A stretch of 64,000 bases of DNA, from NCBI GenBank assembly GCA_028583605.1, contig CM053327.1, forward strand, positions 19,703,629 through 19,767,628. Direction: 5' to 3'. Below are positions 35,341 to 47,300 of the stretch, piece by piece. Position 1 is the first letter of the stretch; every line of letters starts with the position of its first letter. Made by a program: the position numbers and the translations under genes. The notes below the pieces were generated by a model. It did no database searches. It was not told where the DNA came from and saw only the letters and a list, made by a program, of their open reading frames with translations. This DNA is from Dastarcus helophoroides (taxonomy: Eukaryota > Arthropoda > Insecta > Coleoptera > Bothrideridae).

Positions 35341-38300
35341 CTGTATCAAAATAAAGCAATTAACTAAAAAATGGGAGATTGAAAATATCAAATAAATGCG
35401 AATAATAACGCAAATTTAGTAATAAAAAATATACAAATATAAATTAAAAATAAATTTAACGTTTATAATCGTGAGAAGGTTTAAAACACTGGTATCTTTT
35501 ATAATGAGCTAAGGATTATAATTCAGTAAATCTATTAACTCAAATGTAACTTTTTTTTGTATTAAGTGTTACAAAAAAAATTAATGTGCAAATTTTGAAA
35601 AAAGTGGAAATTTCAGGGAAAATTTGATATTTTCAAAAAAAATAAAATTCGTCAACATTTTCAAAAAATAGAAAATTTCAAAAAGTCAAAAAACTTCGAG
35701 TAAATTTCTCAAAGGAAGGAAAATTTCAGAAATAGATCAACTTTTAAAAAAAAATAAAATATTTAAAAAACTAGAATCGTTCACAAAAAAGCTTAAATTT
35801 ACAAAGAAGCCAATACTTCAAGAAAGAGGCGAACAAAAAGGTCCAAATAAAAAAGCGGCAAATTTTCTTTTTTTTCTAGAAATTTTTACTTTTCTGGAAA
35901 TTTTGACTTTTTTGAAAATTGTGAGTTGTAAAGTGGAACTTTTTGGAAATTTCAAAAAATAGTGCATATCTGAAAATGTTAAAGTTTTCGAAAACATCCA
36001 AATATTATAATTAATTAATAATAATTAATTAATTATAAATTTAAAATTTTCAAAAAGTTGAAATATTTAAAAAAAAGTTGTATATTTTAAAAAGTTCAAA
36101 ACTTTGAAAAAGTCTAAATTTTAATTTGGATGTCTTATTAAACTGGATGCATATACGTTAAAAAAATAAAGTAACCATCATTTCACATCAAATAGTTCAA
36201 GAAAATCAATTTTTAAAGTGGCTTATTTGACGAAAAGACACGCGCCTTTAGAACAAGCCGTCACTTTCAGCAATGTTAACGAATAGTAGGAGGTAAAATA
36301 CAACTTGAAACGCATAATTTTTTTCTAAATATCATCATTTTTCAAAAACCAAAATAAAATAAAATTCTGTAAATAATAATGAATCTAAACTCTACCTGGT
36401 TCATAACTAATACACTTTATTAACGATTAAAAAGCAACAGATATTAATAAAGTTTAATAGTTATGAATATTAAAGAATTTCACGAAGTAAGGGTTGGAAA
36501 TGTCAATTTTACCTGGTTCTCCAAACGGGAAACTTGTTGTCTATGACTTTGTTCGCGAGCTTCTAGCAGTCTTTCCGCTTGTAATTGAGCCGCTCTATAC
36601 CGCTCTATTTCTGCTCTATCAAATTTTGCATCCAAGCTAGGTCGCTGACTACGCAATCTTGTAAGTTCAGCTTCCTTATCTGCTAAGTCAGCTTCTAACC
36701 TTGATATTTTTAAACGAAGTTCTCTATTTTCCTGTTCGTATTTTTCACGCTCCGTTATAGCAGCATCTGCTTCGTATTTTTCGGGTCTTTCATAGGACTT
36801 ACTACGGCCTTTGGTTGCCGCTGATCGTTCCAAATTTCTTTTTTCTGCTTCTAATTGTCGCACTTTGTTATTTAATAAATCCACTTTTCCTCTTAATTCA
36901 CTTCGATCTCTTTGCATGCTTTGCAGCTGACGCTGCATTTCTTCTTCCTGGTGCGCACTCATACTCGTTTCTGTCGGCCACTGTGCCAAACGCAACTGTG
37001 ATTCTAAGCCGGATCTTTGAACTTCATTATTTGCTAATTCATTATTGAGCCGAGTTACTTGATCTTGAAGAATCTGATTATTTCGTCTAAGTTCTGCAAG
37101 ATTTTGTTGAGTCACTTCCAGTTTTTCATGTAGAACCCGACGCTTCATTTTCATTATTTATCATGGATTTCTGTAACTGTACAAAAGAAAATTATTAAAC
37201 TTAGAGCACTAATAAGTTTAATACAAACCTGTTTTAATTTTTCCGTCCCTGCCTGAGATGCTGTAGAGGTATCTAGTAAAGATCTTTGAAGACTTTGAAT
37301 TTCAGATCTCAGTTCGCTTTCGCTTGCTGCAGCTCTTTCCAAAGATAGATTTAATTGTTCTATGGTAGATTTAAGAGAGACACATCTTTCTTCTAGACTT
37401 GATATCGTTCTTCCCTGAGTTTCAGCACTTTTCGTGAAGTTTCTGAAATCCAATATTCTCAATTTATCGCGAAAAATCGTCGTATTTTTTAATCGGGTGC
37501 AAAAATTAAAAGGTAAAAACTCAATTAGTGACCTTTAAAATTCTTTTACGATGGGATAAGATAATGATCAAAAAAAAAAAATATTAAAAAATTGCTCACT
37601 TGTATAGAAGCATCTTTTTCTTGTAGCATCATCTGCAACCTTTGCAAATCTCCTTCCGCTGACATCCTCTGCAACTCCAACTTGGTTGATCTGTTTTCTG
37701 TTCTTGACAATTCATCCTGAAGTGCCCTTTTTTCAGCTTCTAAACGGGCTAGGGCTACTTTCAATTTTTCTAATTTATCCTTCAAGAATAAAGATAAATT
37801 TATTAGAAATGACATACAAAGGGACCATATATTAATGGTAAACAGTATAACATTGTTTCTTATGTAAAAATATAGGAAACGCAACCAAATTTACATATGT
37901 ACAAGTCAATGAGTCATTAGTAAACCACTGGTACGATTTAAAGGAAAGGGGGTAAGAAGAAAATCATAATAAATGATTTGTAGACAAGGGCAAATTTCCT
38001 AAAAATATTTCTGACTATACAGGTTGGTTCAAAATTTGGGTACTCAAAAATTTGTTTACTTGCAAGGAACATATATTATTATGACGGTTCAAGGTTTTTT
38101 TTTTAATTTGCATGTTCTGTTTCCATGTTATATCAAGTTTTGTAAACAAAAATAAAATCAGAATTTGAAGATTTCGATTTAGCTTCAAGGAAATGTAAGC
38201 TTGTCAGATGTCTCTCAATTTTTACCGAATATTAGCCAAAGTTTCTTGCAATAGTTTTCACACAAAAAAATGATGTTTCAGGGTGATCATACGAGCTCGA

Positions 38301-41300
38301 ATATTAGCCAAAATATCTAGCAATAGTTTCCACGTAAAACATTATGTTTCATAATACAAGGTGCTTGTAGTACAAACATAAACTGTAAGTGATTATTTTA
38401 GTGAAATACCCGGTAAACATTGCAACTTTATTGAATTAGTCAAATAATTATTTTAAAGTGATACCAAATGTCTGTGAAGTTCTTTTTAATAGTTTTGGAT
38501 GTTATTACAAAAAAATATAATAGGAAACGTTACAAAGTTAAAATAAACTTACAGAATAATTTTGAATTAATTTCATTCTTATCCTAACACAAACGGACGA
38601 GTCCTAGAAGCGAATTTAAGTAAATGAAAACTATTCACAAAGTTGTGAAAAAAATTGTTAATAGTTTTCATTTAGACTTCCTTAGAGCGCCGTATTTTAT
38701 ACTTTTAAATCGAGTTTAAACTAGAAAGGAGGAAAGTGTCTAAATTTATAAATTAAAATTGAAAAATATCTCTTAAAGGCTATAGCTGGGTAAGTATGGG
38801 AAATTGGCCTTTAAATCGATTTGAATTATTTTAACCACAGACGTTGCTTTCTAAATGAAATTGAGACACATCAGTTTGAAATTGTTGGTATTTACCGAAC
38901 ACATTTTTGTTCTAATTTTTGATCTTTTTTTTTCTCAGAAACAGCTGTTGCGGATTTGATGGGATTTAAGTGTGTTGTAGATGTAGAAAATATCTATTTG
39001 CAAGATTTAATTTCGTAATTTTTACTCAACCAGAAATCCGAAACAACTCTTTCTCGAAGATTCAAAAAAAAAGAAGAAGTTGTTAAAATAAAGCTAAAAA
39101 TTCGAAATTGAAATTAGAAGTCATAATGTTTCAAAAACAAGGAGCTAAGGAGAGAATTTTGAGAGGACACTGCCAAACAACTGATAATTTGTCAGTCTAA
39201 ACTCAAAATTTCTATCAAGGAGAGAGCTGATATTCGAAAGAAAGTCAATATTTCCAGAAAAAAGTAAATCTTTTAAAAAATTTAAGAAATAATAACCTAA
39301 TCCCAATTTCTCTCAATTTCGCTAAAATCACTCCAAATTTATTTAAAAAAATGTCTATATTTTGTTTAGCTTCGAATAATTAAATCGCAATTACGATTTC
39401 AAAGTGTTGGAGATTCATTCGAAATTGCAAGAATATATAATTTCGCAATTTATTTTAAAAAACTGTCTGAAATTAAAGCAGAAATTTAAGACAAAAAATT
39501 TGGAATTTTACCCTAAAATTTTGAGAAAAAATATACTTGTTAAAATCACAAACACTTTTAAAGTGGAAACTTCAAGCAACATGCTATCGTGATTCTTCTG
39601 ACAAAATTGAAAAATGTTGATATTTATAAAATCCGTTTCCGAAGCTCAGACGAAAGAGCCGTAGTTTCGAAATTAAAAATTGAATATTTGAAGTTTAGAA
39701 AAAATCAAAGCCCTAAACAAAAGTTTTAAGTTTATTAGTTTAAGGTGAAAACCGAAATTTTCGGAATGAAAGCCGAATTTTAGAAAAAAATTTAACAGCT
39801 CAAAATACAAACTCGTAATATTGACAAAAAACTAAAAATTTTGAGAAAATTTTTAACGCCCGTTATTAAAAACCATCGATATCGTAAAGCGAAAATATTA
39901 AGTCATCAATTAATATCATACCTCATATTTCATTTTCTCTTCGTTTCCGCTACTGACCGAAAGTTCTAAGGACACTACTTTATCTCTAAGCTGTTGAGCT
40001 TCTGCAGTCTTCTTATTTAACGCCTCCATCTAAAAAAAATTAATCGAAAGTATAATATATTTATAACATATTTTACAAAAATACCTGTGATTGCAATTCA
40101 ACATTTTTCTGACTCAATTTTGCATCCAAACTACCCTTTTCCTCTTGTAAATTTCTTAAGTTCTGCAGAACTTTATTAAGCTTACTGTCGCCCTTACTTT
40201 GACTGTCTATAGATTCTTGTAGTTGTTTTTTTATAGTTGACAACTGAGTCTTGTAATCGTCCTGAAACGTAATATTAGCAACGGGTTCTATTAGAGGAAG
40301 AAATATATTTACTCTTTCCCTTTCAATATGAGCTACTTGTTGCATAAGATTTCTAACGCCTTTACGAACTACTTCCGGGTCGATATCTACAATACCATCT
40401 CGTCCATCATCATGGGCTAAAATTTAATTTTTATAAGAATCTATCTGGACGTAAAGGTTAAATAACTGACCTCTCGCTGGGCTCCATCTCCTTGAAGGAC
40501 TCATTAATCTGTACGGCATAGTTACTGAACCATCTAACTGCACACCTGCGATCCTTCGTAAAGTAGATACCACACTACTGAGTTTTTGTTCAACGTCTCT
40601 CTTGGATGCTTCCAGTTGAGCTAATTGACTTTCCAAAGCTCTCACTCTTCCTTCAGACCCCCCTAATTTGGCCTGAAGTGATCAATAATTAGGCTTTAAA
40701 CTATTTTACAATACCTACCACTTAATAAATACCTTTAGTTCCTGAATTTGTTGCGTTGCATCCACAAGACAAACTTCAAGGTTATGTTTTTGATCTTCCA
40801 ATCTTTTTTCTTTTGCTCTACTATCTTCAAGATGAACTAGAAGATCTTGTTCACGCGCATGCCATTGTTCCTCCAGTTGAGCTGCATGCGATCTTGTTCT
40901 GCCTAATTCTTGACGAGTTTGTTCCAAATTTCTTTCCAATTCAGACATCTAAGCAATCAAAGTGTATTTAAAAAAGCCATACATATTTGTTGATGCAAAT
41001 GAGTCGCATAACTCATTTCATTGTTAAAAATTCTTTCAAAAAAATTATTGTATGTTTGCTTGCAACCATTTCCCAAACAAAAATTATCCTTTCGAAAAAT
41101 GTTATTAGTGTAACATTTTTTTAAGGCAAAATAATCGTGAACGTATAACGTGAATATGTTCCATATATTGGCTCAAATTTTCTACTCTCTTATAATAATT
41201 CTAATTCGATAAAATTAAAATAATTAAAAGGCGCCACAAAAATGAAGGATAGCGAATAACTTATTTGAGATAAAGTATTTGTCACTGTTTCAACGTTCAT

Positions 41301-44300
41301 TTATCCATCATATACAAATGCCAAATTGAATTAACAATTTGGCATAGAGATTTTTACCTGCTTTCGAAGTTGGTGAATTTCCTGATGTGCCCTTTCTCGT
41401 TCTTCAACCTCATTTAAGAGTCTTGCTTGTAATTCTTTCTCTTCCGCTTGTTGCTGATTAATTGTAGCTTGAGCTCGCTGTAAGTCTTCTTGGGCACCTT
41501 GAGATTTATGATCAGATTGCATCAATTCTTTTTCCAAGTCTCGCAGCTGATTTTGTACCCTGCCTTTTTCATTTTCAATGGATAATTTTAATTCTTCTAA
41601 ACCTAATTGAATATGGTCAGTCAAGAGAAATAGATTAAGCTGAATTTTACCTACTTGATATTTTTTGAAAAGCTTCTTCTAGTTGCCGTGCTTGGTCCCT
41701 TTTTTCACTTTCAATTCTTTTCACATGGTCTCTGAGTTCCTTATTAGTACTGTGATACTTTTCCTTCTCGAATGTACTATCGGCTAATTGTCTGCGAACA
41801 TCTGTCAGTTCCTTCCTGAGACTTTCCGAGTTATTTTCAGCTAAAATAAAATGTTATACACGCAATCACTGTGTCAACAGCAACTACCTTCTTTTAATTT
41901 TCTAATTGTTTCATGCAGTTGATTGCCAATTCCTTCACTTTTAGTTTCAGCTAGATGTAATTGTATTTTAAGATTTTCAACTTCGGCCTGTGCTGCTTCT
42001 TTTTCATTTTTAATCTCCTCGATCTTTTGTTCCAATTTCGCCTTTTCGTCCTCTGTCCTAGCTTTTGCCTCTTCCAGCTTAGTTCTGCACTTGTTGAGCT
42101 CGTCTTTAAGCTGATTAATGTTCGCACGATCTTGATCGAATTTTCCGTTTGCTTCTCTTCGAAATCTTTCAAGAGTTTCCTTTTCGTTCTCTAATTCACG
42201 CTGAACTGCTTCAAATCTATCATAAAGTGCTTGATGATCATGATGAGCTAAAATATAAATTTCGAAAAATAAAACATTCTGGAAAAGACAAAATTAGAGC
42301 ATTTAATTATAATATTGCACGAAAATTTAGGCTCGTATTGGCAGTAGTTTCGGGACAATAAATAAATACGATTTACGGAAAAAAAGTTTGGTAAAAAGTT
42401 TTTAGTTTCCGAGTCATAAGCTGTCAAATTTGTCCAGGAAAAAGATAATTTCAGTTATAACTCCATAACCTCTTTACCGATCGTGTCAAAATTTGAAACA
42501 TATTCTTAGACTATTAAGGCTTGTGATTTTCCAGAATTATAGTAAAAGCGATATACTGGGTGGTAGTTTTCTTCAACCATTTTCCTATTTTACTAATCAG
42601 AACTTATTCTATGGTCGTATTTTTGTAAAATGAACAATATCAAATAAAAAGCAATTTTATCCCAGACAAATTGATAAAATTGCTTACAGATAACCATTTC
42701 TGAGAAAAATAACTCTACATATGTGGGTGTGTTTGTGTCGATTTTTGTAGTGGATGTAACTGAGTGGGCCATGAAAACGAACTGTATCATCTGGTATCCC
42801 AAAACAATGATAAGAAAGTTATCCCAGCTGCATCGAATCTTTCCTCCTTATGCACCACCAAGAAACTCATAAAGTCCGCTATATTTTTTGGGGGGAAATT
42901 CCAGAAGCTCCTATACAAGAGTCTCCGTTCGGCTTGTCTTTGGTTCACTCAGAAGGTTCCCAAAGCTAGAATGTCTCTCTTGCCAGAGCTAGGTATTGAA
43001 TAATATACATAGGTGGGAAAATATACTTTTCCTCCTTATAGATTTTACAAGTAGCATTTTCTTTCTATAAATATTCCATTTGGACATCCGTCCAGTCTGT
43101 GTTCCTAATACAATAGCCCCCGTATGACCTTCTTTGCTGCCTTATAGGCAGGTGGACAAGTCATATATGGTCTTACTATAGAAAATTCTGCCCTTTTATT
43201 GGCTAGGTTATGCTGTCTCTCGCTTTCTCCAATTCTTCAATAAACCTAAACCTCGTATTATGCCGTGCTATTTTTCGTAGCTTATTAGAACAATTTTTAA
43301 TATTTCTGGAGCTAATTTCCAAGGCTCTCAATGCATTTTGTGTTGCTTTGCTGTTCTAATCAATTTGTTAGCACATGCTATTATGGCCTTCTGATTGGAA
43401 TATGGGTGCTGAATTTCCTAGGTTTCTGAGGAATTTATTCCCTAGTCCTTTTCAGGTTATATCCGCACCGATACTTGTTTTTGTTGTGGATTCATCTGTG
43501 AACTAGCTTAATGCTATTTTTTTATTCCAATAAAATCACTCCACAAATTACTGATTTATTGCAACTTATAGCTACTGAAAATGACACTTATTGTGTGACG
43601 GAAAATTTATTTTTCATCAATAAACACAATTTAAAATTCTTATTTTATATATTATCTTATGCATTTCTGCGAGTTATTTATAAAGAAAACTTGAGTAATA
43701 TCAAAACTATGACAATCCGGGTATAATAATAAAATAAGTCCTAATTTATGAGACTAATATTAATATGCGCATAATATTGTTAAGATGAAAGAACCAATAT
43801 GTCATAAAGTATAAAAGGATTTACTAATGTTAATTGTTAGAAATTACTATTAAGTATATTTGCTTTCAAACAATATTTGCGGAGAAGTTCTGATTCCGTA
43901 AACACAACTTTCGAGATCGTTTGAATATTCTCAAGTTGATTAACTGGGGTTTAATTTACCTAACGTAGGGTGTATGTTTGCAATAATGGCCTTTAGGAAT
44001 AATATAAATTACACGATGAAATACTAAATCAAAATAGTTTCATTTATATTAAGTAAATTTAGAAATTTCCACACTGCACACAAATGGACGCGAAAAATAC
44101 TGCTTACGAATAGCGTTCAAAAAATTTAAAAGCTTGATACTTCTACAAAATTGGTTTATGCATCATTAATTTTTCTCTTCTTTATGTCTACTTAACATAA
44201 CGTAGTTTGCACGAATGTAAAAAATACAAATCCAGACAAAAATCAAAATGACGTTGATTTAAAACAAAATATCAGGGTTTTAAAAGTCAGTCATTAAACA

Positions 44301-47300
44301 AAATTTCTAAAAGTCAAACAAAAGAATAACAAACAAACGTTTTGATATACATTTAATGTTTACATAATGTCAGCTTCTATTAATAAATGCGTCATTATTA
44401 ATTACCTGGTCTACAACTATCTGCATTTCAAACAAACTTTAAACAACCTGTGCACGTATTACAAGTTAAACCTTAAATAATTGGCAAGCTTTGGAATTTT
44501 AAATGAGAAAAACGTCGTATTATATTAAGCGTAATATATTGGAGACCGAGAATAGTTTCCAAAACCATCGAATTACATCACGTTTTATTCTATTTTGATA
44601 AATGATATCAGAGATTAATTTTATAATGTATATATACACAAAAATAAACTTTGAATCCTAATGAAAAGTGAATACAAACAATGACATTATGTTCAACATA
44701 TGTTTTTGTTTGCTATTTTTGAAGATTTTAAGAGATTACGTCTTACGTATGTAATTTTCCCGTTATTCCGTTGCGTTCATTAACTGATATCTTTCTCGGT
44801 CAACTCCGCGTCAGTCTAAACGCCAATGTAATAAACAGCCGACTAAAATTATACCTATCTTTAGGTATCCTAAAGGAAAGAATTTTAATAAAATTACTCA
44901 CAAGAAATAAAAATGTTGTGTTGATTCTAAACATTTTCTTTTTTGCTCTTTTTTCTTTATTTTTTTGTGATGCTGTTCTCTCTAATTTTATATACTACAT
45001 ATTTTTGCAGTTTTTTCATTACATTCCACTCTTGCAACAAAAGAAGACATCCTGAAATAGTAACTACAATCCACCCCCGCTTAAAACACGTTAAATTGTT
45101 TAAAATATTTAAAGTATGTATGCTATTTAACCAACTCAGCAAAAATCTAAGATCATTGGAATATACAAAAGAGGTGTATGGGTAGTTAAAATAAACAAAA
45201 AAAGCTAATAAACATGGTCAAATATCAACGGTTACTGAGATAGCCAAAGAAGTATGTATTTTTATTTCTTTTTTGCGAAAATTTATTATATAATATTTTA
45301 TCCTGTGTAAGCCGCACTTTCTAAACAGAAGGCATAAGTGATTAATAGGTCTGTTTGTATTTTATTATACATCCTTATCTAAATTAGATGTTAATGTTCA
45401 GAATTGTTTAAATTAGTAAACTAACAGTATTTTTAACGTTTTTAAGACAGAAGTATCAAAAACATAACAACTAATTATCACGTTCTCTGATTACAAAGAG
45501 TTTTGACTATTTTCTAAAATAAAAAATCAGCTTTTACAAAACGATACTTTTGGAGAGCACGTGAAGCTTCCAATACATTCGTTATTCAAACCCACCTGCA
45601 AGTGAAGGAAAAATTAATGATCGTCTTGGAACTTCGAAGAACGTAGTTAATAGATCCTTATTACACCCCTTATCATCAGATATTAATAGAACACGAAAGG
45701 CAGCGATTTTATCATTTAGCCCTGGCAAAATTTGTTTTAAATCCAATATTTTTTGTAACATGCTTTTAACGGAAATATTTTACAATTTGTAAAGCAGGTC
45801 GGACACAATTGTCACCGTTAAAATGACTATGAACCTAGACAAAAAGCATATTTTTTACAAAATCGATATTTTCCATAACGCTGTTAACTTTAGCTGTAGG
45901 GATAGCTTAAGAAAATCAATGCACCTTTCATTGGTGATTCCTAGGGTGCAATAACAAAATGGGGTATGGGGTATTCTATTTAAAATAATGCCCTTTGAAG
46001 TTAGCAAAATTTAAAATTAATTTTGTACGCCCTGTATAATAATTTTGAAACGTTTTAAGTATTTTTAGCAAAGTTGAATGATTACCATGCAAAAAACAGA
46101 GCTTTACCTTTTAAAGTCTGAAAAATATTAAATTTTTTCTGAAAAATGGAAAAATTTTATTTTCTAAAAAAAAATCAACAATTTTGGAAAACAAAACGTT
46201 TAGATATTTAGAAAACTAATGAAACCCCCACTAAAATAATGAGTAGAATTCGAAAAAAGGATAAAGTAAGTATATAGATTGTAATTAAAAATAAACAAAG
46301 TTATTATCTACCCAGAGAATGCAGAACACTGTATAGAATCTAAACTATTTTTAGATTGGAATGCCGGAGTAGTTTGGTGACGTTGCAAAAAATGAAAAAG
46401 ATACCTCTCTCCTTAACACAGATATTTTACCTCCGCGTACTAGTGGGACACACTGTATAAGAAAATAGAGGACTAAGAAAATTCCACAATGTATGAATAT
46501 AATCTTAAATTGCCCAAACCTGTTTCGCTTTAAAGCATGCTTGGCGAATGCTCTAAAGCGAAAATTTAAAATTATCGATATATTGCGGAATTTTCATGGT
46601 TTATTTAGTTTCATTTATATTTTTAGAGATTATGAATAATGAATGTCACAATGCAAAGATTATAAATAGCAGTAATTTAAAAAATTCTTTACCAAGCATG
46701 ATTAAAAATTTTACAGGTGTTATAAAAAATGCAGCAACCTCATAAAACACAAAAAAGCAACTCGAGTAGCCCATGTACGAGGGTGGATTGATAAGTCCGG
46801 TAAAAATGAAACATGTTCTTCGTGGTTGACTCTTAACTTTCTGCGACCCGGTTTGGAAATATTTAAATTAAAAAAAAATATTTCCAAACTGGGTCGCAGA
46901 AATGTTAAATAAAATTAATAAACATAAAGAGTTACTTTTTTCGAATGAGTGTTATTTATTTTTTAATCTAATCTCCTTTTAGAGCTAACACTTAGACGAT
47001 ACTGCAGTTTTTTGATCCCCTCTTTGTAGTAATCTTTTCCAAGGCCCTCAAAATGTGCCTTAGTTTCAGAGATAACCTTTAAATCAGTTGCCAAATCTTC
47101 ATCCCCCAAGCCATTTTTCATGTTTGGAAAAAGAAAGAAATCACTCGGAGCTAGGTCAGGAGAATATGGTGGATGGGGAAACATTTCGTAGCTTAACTCC
47201 ACCAGCGTCGCCTTTGCAAAGACGGAAAAATGGGCAGGAGCATTATCGTAGTAAAGAGGACTTTCTTCTTGGCAAGATGAGGAAGTTTTGATTTGATTTC

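Noticed and set aside
41951..42172. Minus-strand frame MKDFEEKQTE... overlapping exon 13
   Set aside because: Out of phase with the conserved rootletin frame, which is open through the whole exon.
36815..42361. Plus-strand frames rich in F, L and C opposite rootletin exons
   Set aside because: Antisense shadows of coiled-coil codons.
44771..45055. Hydrophobic plus-strand frame in Root intron 12
   Set aside because: Composition follows the T-rich background; no motif or conserved context.
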